31,989 nucleotides of DNA, from the NCBI GenBank assembly GCA_039807445.1, contig JBDHRG010000020.1:1-31989 (forward strand). Reading direction: 5' to 3'. Under the pieces are notes generated by a model. It was not told the DNA's origin. It saw only the letters and a list, made by a program, of their open reading frames with translations, and searched no databases. Positions 7,319 through 14,106 of the stretch are shown one piece after another. Both the position numbers and the translations under genes were made by a program. The stretch is from JBDHRG01 sp039807445. GTDB taxonomy: Bacteria; Pseudomonadota; Gammaproteobacteria; Competibacterales; Competibacteraceae. Within the stretch, counting starts at the first letter, position 1, and every line of letters begins with the position of its first letter.

Positions 7319-8265
7319 GGCGCGGGCCTCCGGCTCGCCGGGATCGCCAGGTAGGCGAGGCGTTTCATCTCTTCGCGCCCGCGCGTGACGGTGTCGAGGA
7401 TCAGGCCGCAGGCGAGGCTGAGGCTGGCGAGGATCATCAGCCCGGTCGACAGGATCGCGGTCGGGAAGCGCGGCACCAGCCCGGTTTCCATCCAAGTGCG
7501 GATCAGCGGCAGCGCCAGCAGCACGGCAAGCAGCGCCAGCACCGCGCTGATCGTGCCGAAGAAGCGCAGCGGCAGCTCGGTCTTGGCCAGCTTGACGATG
7601 GTCAGCAGGATGCGCCAGCCGTCGCGCCAGGTGTTGAGCTTGCTGACCGAGCCTTCGGGGCGCGACTTGTACGGCGTCGGCAGCTCGGCGATCGGCATGC
7701 GCAGTTGCAGCGCGTGCACGGTGAGCTCGGTCTCGGTTTCGAAGCCCTGCGCCAGCGCCGGGAACGACTTGACGTAGCGGCGCGAAAAGGCGCGGTAGCC
7801 GGAGAGGATGTCGCTGAAGGCATCGCCGAAGATCCGCGCCACACAGCCGGTGAGCACGCGGTTGCCGAAGCGGTGGCCGCGCCGGTACGCGGCCCGCTCT
7901 TCGCTGACGCGGGCGGCGACCACCATGTCGAGCTCATCGGACAGCAGGCGGTCGATCAGCGCCGGGGCGCTGGCGGCAGCGTAGGTGTCGTCGCCGTCGA
8001 CCAGCACGTACACCTCGGCGTCGACGTCGGCGAACATCCGCCGCACGACGTTGCCCTTGCCCTGCTGCGCGACCGAGCGCACCACGGCGCCGGCGGCAAG
8101 GGCGAGCTCGACGGTGCGGTCGCTCGAGTTATTGTCGTAGACGTACACCGTCGCACCGGGCAGCGCGGCGCGGAAGTCGCGCACGACGGTGCCGATCGCG
8201 ACCGCTTCGTTGTAGCAGGGGACCAGCACCGCGATGCGATGGGCATCGATGCGATCGGGACTCAT
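7315..8265 (-). CDS. GT2-family glycosyltransferase, polyprenyl-phosphate type
   Basis: This is a 316-residue family 2 glycosyltransferase. The N-terminal GT-A domain has VLVPCYNEAVAIGTVV, the YDNNSSDRT nucleotide-binding strand and the VDGDDTY (DXD-like) metal site. FSDILSGYRAFSRRYVKSFP is a conserved acceptor-side motif of the DPM1/GtrB group. Two hydrophobic segments near the C-terminus (LRFFGTISAVLALLAVLLAL and ILSTGLMILASLSLACGLIL) anchor it in the inner membrane. Enzymes of this type transfer a hexose from a nucleotide sugar to polyprenyl phosphate. The tightly coupled GtrA-like gene downstream supports a sugar-phosphate-lipid pair. A GAGG site sits 6 bp before the ATG, 13 bp after the rfbD stop. 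Confidence 0.92.
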   Translation of the reverse strand: MSPDRIDAHRIAVLVPCYNEAVAIGTVVRDFRAALPGATVYVYDNNSSDRTVELALAAGAVVRSVAQQGKGNVVRRMFADVDAEVYVLVDGDDTYAAASAPALIDRLLSDELDMVVAARVSEERAAYRRGHRFGNRVLTGCVARIFGDAFSDILSGYRAFSRRYVKSFPALAQGFETETELTVHALQLRMPIAELPTPYKSRPEGSVSKLNTWRDGWRILLTIVKLAKTELPLRFFGTISAVLALLAVLLALPLIRTWMETGLVPRFPTAILSTGLMILASLSLACGLILDTVTRGREEMKRLAYLAIPASRRPAP

Positions 8266-8278
8266 CGTCGGCCTCGGT

Positions 8279-9184
8279 TCAGGACAGTCGCTCGTCGGCC
8301 CATTCGCTCAGCACTTCGCGCAAGCCGTCGCGCCAGGGGCGCGGGGCGAGGCCGAGGGCGGCGAGGCGCTCGAGCGCCAGCACCGAGTTGGCCGGACGGC
8401 GCGCGGGGGTCGGGTAGTCTTTGGTCTCGATCGGGAGCACCTTCGGCGCGCGCACCAGCAACCCGAGCTCGACGGCTTCGGCGAAGATCGCTTCGGCGAA
8501 GCCGTGCCAGGTGGTCGCGGGTGTGCCAGTGTAGTGGTAGGTACCCCAGGGCAGCGCCGCGCCGACGAGGACGCGGTCGGTGAGCCGGAGCAGGCTGTCG
8601 GCGATCGCGCCGGCATGTGTCGGGCAGCCGTGCTGATCGGCGACCACCCGCAGCTCCTCGCGCTCGGCGCCCAGGTGCAGCATCGTGCGCACGAAGTTGT
8701 GGCCGCGCGCGCCGAACACCCACGACACGCGCAGGATCAGGTGTTCCCGGAGGCGCTCGCGAATCGCGGTTTCACCGGCCTCCTTGCTGGCGCCGTAGAC
8801 ACCGAGCGGCGCCACCGGATCGGCTTCGGTGTACGGCCCGGCCTTGCTGCCGTCGAAGACATAGTCGGTCGACAGGTGCAGCAGCGGGATGCCGGCCTGC
8901 GCGCACGCCGCGGCCAGATGGGCCGGACCGTCGCGGTTGATCGCGAACGCCGCCTCGGCCTCGGTTTCGGCCTTGTCGACCGCGGTGTAGGCCGCAGCGT
9001 TGATCACCACGCGCGGGCGATGCTCGGCCAGCGCGTGCGCGACGGCGTCGGTATCGCCGATGTCGAGCGCGCGACGCTCGAGCCCGATGACGGCACGGCC
9101 ATCGGCACGGCGCACCAGCTCGGCGCCGACCTGGCCGGCAGCGCCGGTCACCAGTATTCGGGGAATGGGGGTCTGCTCACTCAT
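8279..9184 (-). CDS. rfbD: dTDP-4-dehydrorhamnose reductase
   Basis: RmlD/RfbD carries out the last step of dTDP-L-rhamnose synthesis, reducing the 4-keto group with NAD(P)H. At 301 residues it is standard length. Motifs are ILVTGAAGQVG (cofactor), VVINAAAYTAVDKAE, LSTDYVFDG and the catalytic Tyr/Lys in YGASKEAGE; the C-terminal substrate domain has RRPANSVL. The ribosome site is GAGG in GAGGAATGAGCG-ATG. It lies in heptamer-like sequence, but on the gene side of the 8-bp direct repeat that borders the inserted element, so it probably predates the insertion. The gene follows rfbC after 61 bp of element-derived sequence. Confidence 0.95.
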   Translation of the reverse strand: MSEQTPIPRILVTGAAGQVGAELVRRADGRAVIGLERRALDIGDTDAVAHALAEHRPRVVINAAAYTAVDKAETEAEAAFAINRDGPAHLAAACAQAGIPLLHLSTDYVFDGSKAGPYTEADPVAPLGVYGASKEAGETAIRERLREHLILRVSWVFGARGHNFVRTMLHLGAEREELRVVADQHGCPTHAGAIADSLLRLTDRVLVGAALPWGTYHYTGTPATTWHGFAEAIFAEAVELGLLVRAPKVLPIETKDYPTPARRPANSVLALERLAALGLAPRPWRDGLREVLSEWADERLS

Positions 9185-9195
9185 CGCTCATTCCT

Positions 9196-9304
9196 CGAGA
9201 ACACGGGAATGGGGGATGAGGAATGGGGGATGAGGAAAGACTCACTCACGCTCCGGCCCCCCATTCCCCATTACTCATTCCCCCTCCCTCATCACCCGAG
9301 AACA
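9196..9304. repeat. Empty inverted heptamer-repeat element with 8-bp direct-repeat flanks
   Basis: The element at 9204-9296 has a G-rich arm (from 9205, GGGAATGGGGGATGAGGAAT and on) and a C-rich arm (9256-9296, ending CCCTCATCACC) separated by about 20 bp. It is flanked exactly by CGAGAACA at 9196-9203 and again at 9297-9304, as expected of a target-site duplication. It supplies the last codons and the stop of rfbC plus the spacer to rfbD. Confidence 0.85.
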
Positions 9305-9869
9305 AAGGCAGCTTCTCCGGCCGCTGATCCTTCAGCCGCGGCAGCGCGCGGTCCTTGTCCGACAGCAGCAGCGCGTCGAGCACCTCGGCCGGCCACTCGA
9401 TGCCGATGTCGGGGTCGTCCCAGGCGATGCCGTTCTCCGAGGCCGGGTGGTAGTAGTCGGTGCACTTGTAGACGAAGTCCGCCTCGTCGGAGAGCACCAC
9501 GAAGCCATGGGCGAAGCCCGGCGGCACGTAGAACTGGCGGTGCGTCTGGTCGTCGAGGATCGCACCGGCCCACTGGCCGAAGCTCGGCGAGCCGCGGCGC
9601 ACGTCGACGGCGACGTCGAACACCCGCCCGCGCGCGACGCGCACCAGCTTGCCCTGCGGCTGCACCAGCTGGTAATGAAGGCCGCGTAACACGCCGCGGC
9701 GCGAACGCGACTGGTTGTCCTGGACGAAGGCCGGAATGCCGTACTCGCGGCACACCGCCTCGCGGAAGGTTTCGACGAAGAAACCGCGCGCGTCGCCGAA
9801 CACCCGGGGTTCGAAGATCAGCGCACCCGGCAGCGCCGTCTCGGTGATGAGGAATGGGGAATGGGTCAT
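9246..9869 (-). CDS. rfbC: dTDP-4-dehydrorhamnose 3,5-epimerase with repeat-encoded ends
   Basis: RmlC/RfbC epimerises C3 and C5 of dTDP-4-keto-6-deoxyglucose. The cupin core is intact: LPGALIFEPRVFGDARGFFVETF, the catalytic-His segment GVLRGLHYQ, GRVFDVAVDVRRGSPSFG and YVPPGFAHGF. The protein is 207 residues, longer than usual (about 180-190), because both ends come from heptamer repeats. The first codons (MTHSPFLIT) read through the arm at 9844-9872, and the last 16 or so residues (GDEGGGMSNGEWGAGA) read through the element at 9204-9296. The ATG overlaps the four-helix-bundle stop as ATGA and has no clear ribosome site, so initiation probably relies on coupling. Function is secure; the termini are unusual. 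Confidence 0.93.
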   Translation of the reverse strand: MTHSPFLITETALPGALIFEPRVFGDARGFFVETFREAVCREYGIPAFVQDNQSRSRRGVLRGLHYQLVQPQGKLVRVARGRVFDVAVDVRRGSPSFGQWAGAILDDQTHRQFYVPPGFAHGFVVLSDEADFVYKCTDYYHPASENGIAWDDPDIGIEWPAEVLDALLLSDKDRALPRLKDQRPEKLPLFSGDEGGGMSNGEWGAGA

Positions 9870-10252
9870 GGGTGCAGATCTGCGGACAGTTTTTTGGCAA
9901 GGCCGGCCAGGAGTCGCGAAACATGATCCAGGCGCTCGAAGACCGCATGCTCCGCCGACATGTAACCGAGCTCGGCGGAGATGATCAGTTGGGTCTCCAG
10001 CTCGCTGAGCGACCCGCGTGCGATCGTCAGGAAATGCGCGAACTCACGCCGACTGCAGGCGGCCCCTTCAGCGAGATTGCTGGGCACCGACACGGCCGCA
10101 CGACGCATCTGCGCGACTAGCCCGAACACCTCTTCTTTCGGGAAGCTGCGCGTGATTTCGTACACTTCTTTCACCAATGCGATCGCCTCGCGCCAAGCCT
10201 CGAGTTGGTGATGCGGTCGCCCCTCATTCCTCATCCCCCATCCCTCTTCACC
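9844..10252. mobile_element. Candidate IVS-like cassette: four-helix-bundle gene between inverted heptamer arms
   Basis: A G-rich arm at 9844-9872 (GGTGATGAGGAATGGGGAAT...) and a C-rich arm at 10221-10252 (read inward on the minus strand as GGTGAAGAGGGATGGGGG...) bracket a single gene of the 23S rRNA intervening-sequence protein family. Arm orientation (G-rich left, C-rich right on the plus strand) is the same as in the two empty elements nearby, and five of the six arms begin with GGTGA at the outer end. There is no transposase. Classical IVS elements in 23S rRNA genes also have paired ends around an S23-type gene; here the setting is a sugar operon. No target duplication is visible for this copy. 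Boundaries are inferred from the arms. Confidence 0.6.
9866..10234 (-). CDS. Four-helix-bundle protein (23S rRNA IVP / S23 family)
   Basis: This is a 122-residue all-helical protein. The family signature FPKEEVFGLVAQMRRAAVSV-PSNLAEGAA is complete, preceded by LEAWREAIALVKEVY and followed by EFAHFLTIARGSLSELETQL. Proteins of this family are encoded in 23S rRNA intervening sequences and free in many genomes; the Avd accessory protein of diversity-generating retroelements has the same fold. The biochemical role is largely unknown, though a basic, nucleic-acid-binding pentameric barrel is known for Avd. The ATG at 10234 overlaps the rfbA stop (ATGA), and its own stop overlaps the rfbC start (ATGA), so it is spliced into the operon without breaking translation. 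G+C falls to about 57% near its start. It is not a known part of rhamnose synthesis. Confidence 0.9.
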   Translation of the reverse strand: MRNEGRPHHQLEAWREAIALVKEVYEITRSFPKEEVFGLVAQMRRAAVSVPSNLAEGAACSRREFAHFLTIARGSLSELETQLIISAELGYMSAEHAVFERLDHVSRLLAGLAKKLSADLHP

Positions 10253-11112
10253 AACTCGAGCAAATACCGCCCGTAGCCGTTCTTCGCCAGCGGCTGCGCC
10301 AGGCGCTCGAGGTGCGCGGTGTCGATCCAGCCGAGATGCCAGGCGATCTCCTCGGGGCAGGCGATCTGCAGCCCCTGACGCGCCTGCATCACCTGGATGA
10401 AGTTGGCGGCGTCGAGCAGCGAATCGTGCGTGCCGGTGTCGAGCCAGGCGTAGCCGCGCCCCATCAGCTCGACGGCGAGGTCGCCGCGTTCGAGATAAAC
10501 CTTGTTGACGTCGGTGATCTCGAGCTCGCCGCGCGCCGAGGGCCTGACGTCCTTGGCGATGGCGACCACGTCGTGGTCGTAGAAGTACAGCCCGGTCACC
10601 GCGTAGTGCGACTTCGGCGCCTTCGGCTTCTCCTCGATGTCGATGGCACGCCCCTCGGCGTCGAAGCTGACCACGCCGTAGCGCTCGGGGTCGCGCACGT
10701 AGTAGCCGAACACGGTCGCGCCTTCGGTGCGCGCATCGGCGCGCTTCATCAGCTCGGGCAGGCCGTGACCATGATAGATGTTGTCGCCGAGGATCAGGCA
10801 GGCCGGGTCGGTGCCGAGGAAGGCCTCGCCGATCAGGAAGGCCTGCGCCAGCCCGTCGGGGCTCGGCTGCACCGCGTACGACAGGCTCAGCCCCCACTGG
10901 CTGCCGTCGCCGAGTACGGTCCGGAATGCCTCCTGGTCGCGCGGCGTGGTGATCACCAGAATGTCGCGAATCCCGGCCAGCATCAGCGTGCTCAGCGGGT
11001 AGTAGATCATCGGCTTGTCGTACACCGGCATCAGCTGCTTGCTGACGGCGAGCGTCAGCGGGTGCAGCCGGGTGCCCGAGCCGCCGGCGAGGAGGATGCC
11101 TTTGCGTGCCAT
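10231..11112 (-). CDS. rfbA: Glucose-1-phosphate thymidylyltransferase
   Basis: RmlA/RfbA makes dTDP-glucose from dTTP and glucose-1-phosphate, the entry step to dTDP-L-rhamnose. Its 293 residues are the expected length. Motifs are GILLAGGSGTRLHPLT (nucleotide and phosphate loop), KQLMPVYDKPMIYYPLSTLM, LILGDNIYHG (metal-binding Asp) and the C-terminal ERLAQPLAKNGYGRYLLELV. The last codons (RDGG, TGA) run into a heptamer arm, and the stop overlaps the start of the four-helix-bundle gene. It is the first gene of the polysaccharide block, with a candidate -10 about 105 bp upstream. The ribosome site is weak. Confidence 0.96.
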   Translation of the reverse strand: MARKGILLAGGSGTRLHPLTLAVSKQLMPVYDKPMIYYPLSTLMLAGIRDILVITTPRDQEAFRTVLGDGSQWGLSLSYAVQPSPDGLAQAFLIGEAFLGTDPACLILGDNIYHGHGLPELMKRADARTEGATVFGYYVRDPERYGVVSFDAEGRAIDIEEKPKAPKSHYAVTGLYFYDHDVVAIAKDVRPSARGELEITDVNKVYLERGDLAVELMGRGYAWLDTGTHDSLLDAANFIQVMQARQGLQIACPEEIAWHLGWIDTAHLERLAQPLAKNGYGRYLLELVKRDGG

Positions 11113-11217
11113 GCGAACGGTCCGATCTGTCGCCGCCCGCGGCGGCGGCGCGGCATTGAAGCGTATCCCGGGGTGCGGAAGCGAAGCGCCACACCGGGGG
11201 TGCGGCGACAGGCGCGG

Positions 11218-11223
11218 ATTCTA
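11218..11223 (-). promoter_or_regulatory. Candidate -10 box for the rfb operon
   Basis: On the minus strand TAGAAT occurs in CTGTAGAATCCGCGCC, 105 bp before rfbA. The same string TGTAGAATCCGC precedes rlmKL. A hexamer TTCCGC lies 17 bp upstream but is a poor -35. The remainder of 11113-11364 shows no gene. Confidence 0.4.
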
Positions 11224-11364
11224 CAGGGATTTCCTGGAAGCGGAACCCGTTTTGCCGCGGCGCAACAGCCCGCCCCGATCGTGGCGTGTTCGCCGGTGTC
11301 GGGGTCGCGCGGTGGAGCCGGCACACTCACGGCTGTGCCCGGCTGGATCGAACTTGAGGCAGCA

Positions 11365-12327
11365 TCACCAAGGGGCGAGGTCGAAGTGCAGCGTGCCGTC
11401 GGCCGCGGCGAGCAGCGCGCGCACGTGCGCGGCGCTGCTCGCCGCCAGCGCCGACAGCTCGTAGCCGCCCTCGAGCGCCGACACCAGCCGCCCGCGGCAC
11501 AGCTCGGCGGCGGCGAGCGCCAGCTCGCGCGTCAGCCATTCGTAGTCGTGCTCGGTCAGTTCGAGCTCGGCGAGCGGATCGTCGCGGTGCGCGTCGAAGC
11601 CGGCCGACACCAGGATCAGCTCGGGGCGGAAGGCGCGCAGCGCCGGCAGCAGACGCGTGCGCCAGGCTTCGCGCAGCGCCGCACCGCCGCTGCCCGGGCG
11701 CAGCGGCAGGTTCAGCAGGTTGCCGACGCCGCACTCGCCGGCGTGGCCGGTCCCGGGATACAGCGGCGACTGGTGCAGCGAAGCGTACAGCACCGCCGGT
11801 TCGAAGGCGAAGATCGCCTGCGTGCCGTTGCCGTGGTGCACGTCGAAGTCGACGACCGCGACGCGCGCCAGCCCGTGCGCGGCGCGCGCGTGCGCGGCGG
11901 CGATCGCGACGTTGTTGAACAGGCAGAAGCCCATCGCCCGCTGCGCCTCGGCGTGGTGGCCCGGCGGGCGCACCGGGCAGAAGGCGTTGTGCACCTCGCC
12001 CGTCAGCACCGCGTCGACCGCCGCGCACACCGCGCCGGCGGCGTGCAGCGCCGCGACGAGGCTGCCCGGCGAAACCAGGGTGTCGGCGTCGAGCTCGGCG
12101 CAGCCGGTCGCGGGGATCGCGGCGCGCAGCCGCGCGCTGTGCGCTTCGGGGTGGATGCGCGCGATCTGCTCGGCGCTCGCCGGCGGCGCCTGGCGCCAGA
12201 GCAGCGCCTCGAAGCCGGGCGCCGACAGCGCATCGAGCACGGCTTGCAGCCGCGCGGCGCGCTCGGGGTGCTCAGGGCCGGTGTCGTGCTCGGCGCACGC
12301 GGGGTGCCAGCAGATCAGCGTGGTCAT
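11365..12327 (-). CDS. Histone-deacetylase-family (AcuC/HDAC-like) deacetylase
   Basis: This is a 320-residue zinc amidohydrolase of the arginase/deacetylase fold. The N-terminus has HPACAEHDTGPEHPERAARL, the charge-relay histidine pair is in RPPGHHAEA (His124/His125), and the metal ligands are in VVDFDVHHGNGT (Asp162, His164) and SAGFDAHRDDPL. The late EGGYEL carries the transition-state tyrosine. Bacterial members deacetylate acetyl-lysine in proteins (AcuC-type) or acetylpolyamines; the sequence does not distinguish these. I used the ATG at 12327 (MTTLICWHP) because it fits the family N-terminus; the frame is open 132 bp further. It ends 252 bp before rfbA on the same strand and shows no functional link to it. 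Confidence 0.88.
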   Translation of the reverse strand: MTTLICWHPACAEHDTGPEHPERAARLQAVLDALSAPGFEALLWRQAPPASAEQIARIHPEAHSARLRAAIPATGCAELDADTLVSPGSLVAALHAAGAVCAAVDAVLTGEVHNAFCPVRPPGHHAEAQRAMGFCLFNNVAIAAAHARAAHGLARVAVVDFDVHHGNGTQAIFAFEPAVLYASLHQSPLYPGTGHAGECGVGNLLNLPLRPGSGGAALREAWRTRLLPALRAFRPELILVSAGFDAHRDDPLAELELTEHDYEWLTRELALAAAELCRGRLVSALEGGYELSALAASSAAHVRALLAAADGTLHFDLAPW

Positions 12328-12693
12328 CGGGCGGTACTCGGGCTGCCCGGCCGAGACCGCACCGGGCGTTGCGCAGGCCGCCATGATCCCCCGCGGGCCG
12401 GGGAAAGGCGATTGACGAAACGGTAACGCGATCGGATTTCGCGGCCGCACGGGCGGCATTCCGACGCAAGCCGCCCTGTCGCACCTACGGCCTCATCATT
12501 CCGCCGGCCTCGAGAGGCCGATGACAACCACAGGCTCGATGTGCGCACATTTGTTGGATGTTCGACGGTGAGGGCTCCAAACATGTATCAAGTTAATACA
12601 AAAATGTTGCGCTCGTGATTCACGAACAGACAGGTTAAGCTGTACCCATGCCGGGCTGCCGCTCTGTCCGGCACGCGATACGAGGCTTTCCGT
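12328..12693. promoter_or_regulatory. Divergent intergenic region, HDAC / L,D-transpeptidase
   Basis: This stretch of 366 bp between divergent genes has no supported gene. It becomes AT-rich towards the transpeptidase (AAGTTAATACAAAAATG near 12590). Three small palindromes are visible: CGGCCTC-GA-GAGGCCG near 12506-12521, TGTAT-N7-ATACA near 12582-12600, and TCGTG-ATT-CACGA near 12612-12624. The last two could be operators for the transpeptidase promoter; I see no convincing -35/-10 pair. Confidence 0.4.
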
Positions 12694-14016
12694 ATGCAGA
12701 CCCGTCCGCTGTTCCGGTGCGCCCTGAGTGCCGCCGCGATCCTGTTCGTCGCCAAAGCCGGCGCCCAGCAACCACCGCCCACCGAAGCCGCCGCGATGGC
12801 ACCCGCCCCCGTCGCTGCCGCGCCGGCGCCCGTCGCACCGGACCCCGATCTCGAGCGGGTGCAGGCCGAGCTCGCGCGCCTGCTCGCCGCGACCACACCC
12901 GAGCCGGCGCCGCTCGCCGGCGGCTGGCGCCCCGGCGCCGGCAAGGCCGCCTCGGCGCAGCTGCGCGCGAAGCTCGCCGACTGGGGCTACCGGGTCGAGC
13001 ACGCCGGCGGCCACGAGCTCGCCGAGACGCTGAAACGCTTCCAGCGTACCTATGGCATCGGCGAGACCGGCACCGTCGACGCCGCCACCCGCACGCGGCT
13101 GAACCTGAGCCGTACGGCGCGCATCGCGCGGCTGCAGCAGCGCGTCGCCGACCAGACCGCCGCGCCGGTCGACCGCACCGGCAAGCTGATCGTGGTCAAC
13201 ATCCCCGCCTACGAGTTGCGCGCCTACGATGCCGGCCGCGTGGTGATCGACTCGCGCGTCGTGGTCGGCAGGCCGAAGCGCCCGACGCCCGACCTGGCGG
13301 TGGCGATGCGCGCGATCAAGTACAACCCGACCTGGACGCCGCCGCCGACCATCGTCAAGCAGGACCTGATCCCCTTGCTCGGTCGCGATCCGGCACGGAT
13401 CCGGCGCCTCGGCTTGGTGATCCTCAACGCCCGGGGCCACCAGATAGCACCCGAGGGTCTCGGCGCGATGAGCGCCGAGGGCTTCCGGCGGGCCGGCTAC
13501 AAGCTGTTCCAGCCGGCCGGCGACCGCAACGCGCTCGGCAAGCTGAAGTTCGAGATCACCAACACGCCGAGCATCTACCTGCACGACACCAACCACCGCA
13601 GCGACTTCCGCAAGGCCAATCGCGCGCTGTCCTCGGGCTGCGTGCGCGTCGAGGAATACCGCCCGCTGGCCGCGTGGATCCTGGGGCGCGACGAAGAGGC
13701 GGTGCAGGCGCGCATCGACAAGGGCAAGACGGTGTACGACGCGACCGAGGCGATCCCGGTGCACATGGTCTACTGGCTGGCCGATGTGCGCGCGGGCCAG
13801 ATCGTTTATTACGACGATGTCTACCAGCGCCTCGGCACCGACGAGCCCGCCGCGGCGCCGGCCACGCTGGCCAGGCGCGCGCCGGCCGAAGCGACGCCGC
13901 CAGTGGCTGCCGCACCCCGGCATGCGCTCGACCCCGAGATGCGCCGCGCCGTCGCCCCGGCCGCCTGGGTCGGCGGCACCTGGCCACCCTCGCTCGGCGC
14001 CGCGGCGAGCAACTGA
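12694..14016 (+). CDS. Exported L,D-transpeptidase (YkuD domain, peptidoglycan-binding)
   Basis: This is a periplasmic enzyme that links peptidoglycan stem peptides, by 3-3 cross-links or attachment of a lipoprotein. A signal peptide occupies about residues 1-24 (LFRCALSAAAILFVAKAGAQ). A Pro/Ala-rich stretch follows, then a peptidoglycan-binding repeat (about 95-130, LKRFQRTYGIGETGTVDAAT) and a YkuD domain (about 165-330). The catalytic motif is HDTN...RALSSGCVRVE, with nucleophile Cys316. The C-terminal 100 residues are Ala/Pro-rich. The layout resembles LdtD (YcbB) but the protein is shorter (440 residues). A GAGG ribosome site lies 9 bp before the ATG. Downstream and convergent is a MepK-like hydrolase, the counterpart activity. 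Confidence 0.92.
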   Translation: MQTRPLFRCALSAAAILFVAKAGAQQPPPTEAAAMAPAPVAAAPAPVAPDPDLERVQAELARLLAATTPEPAPLAGGWRPGAGKAASAQLRAKLADWGYRVEHAGGHELAETLKRFQRTYGIGETGTVDAATRTRLNLSRTARIARLQQRVADQTAAPVDRTGKLIVVNIPAYELRAYDAGRVVIDSRVVVGRPKRPTPDLAVAMRAIKYNPTWTPPPTIVKQDLIPLLGRDPARIRRLGLVILNARGHQIAPEGLGAMSAEGFRRAGYKLFQPAGDRNALGKLKFEITNTPSIYLHDTNHRSDFRKANRALSSGCVRVEEYRPLAAWILGRDEEAVQARIDKGKTVYDATEAIPVHMVYWLADVRAGQIVYYDDVYQRLGTDEPAAAPATLARRAPAEATPPVAAAPRHALDPEMRRAVAPAAWVGGTWPPSLGAAASN

Positions 14017-14037
14017 ACCCCGGACACGCACAAGCAC

Positions 14038-14069
14038 GAAGGCCGTGCCCGCTGCGGGACACGGCCTTC
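14038..14069. terminator. Hairpin between convergent genes
   Basis: GAAGGCCGTG (14038-14047) pairs perfectly with CACGGCCTTC (14060-14069), and CCCG/CGGG extends the stem inside around a CTG loop with one bulged A. It lies between two convergent stop codons (14016 and 14107), so it can serve both. There is no clear T-run, so it is a strong hairpin rather than a classical intrinsic terminator. Confidence 0.6.
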
Positions 14070-14106
14070 GCCGTTCGGATCCAGTGCCCGTAAGCGGGCC
14101 CGCACA

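Noticed and set aside
9866..10234. A diversity-generating retroelement, since Avd has the same fold
   Set aside because: No reverse transcriptase, template repeat or variable target gene is present in the window.
10177..12426. A 749-codon plus-strand open frame
   Set aside because: It runs antisense to rfbA and the HDAC gene and has the Arg/Gln/Ala/Val-rich composition of a high-GC shadow frame, with no domain. The opposite strand has clear catalytic motifs.
12496..14037. A 513-codon minus-strand open frame
   Set aside because: It is antisense to the L,D-transpeptidase, which has a signal peptide and complete active site.
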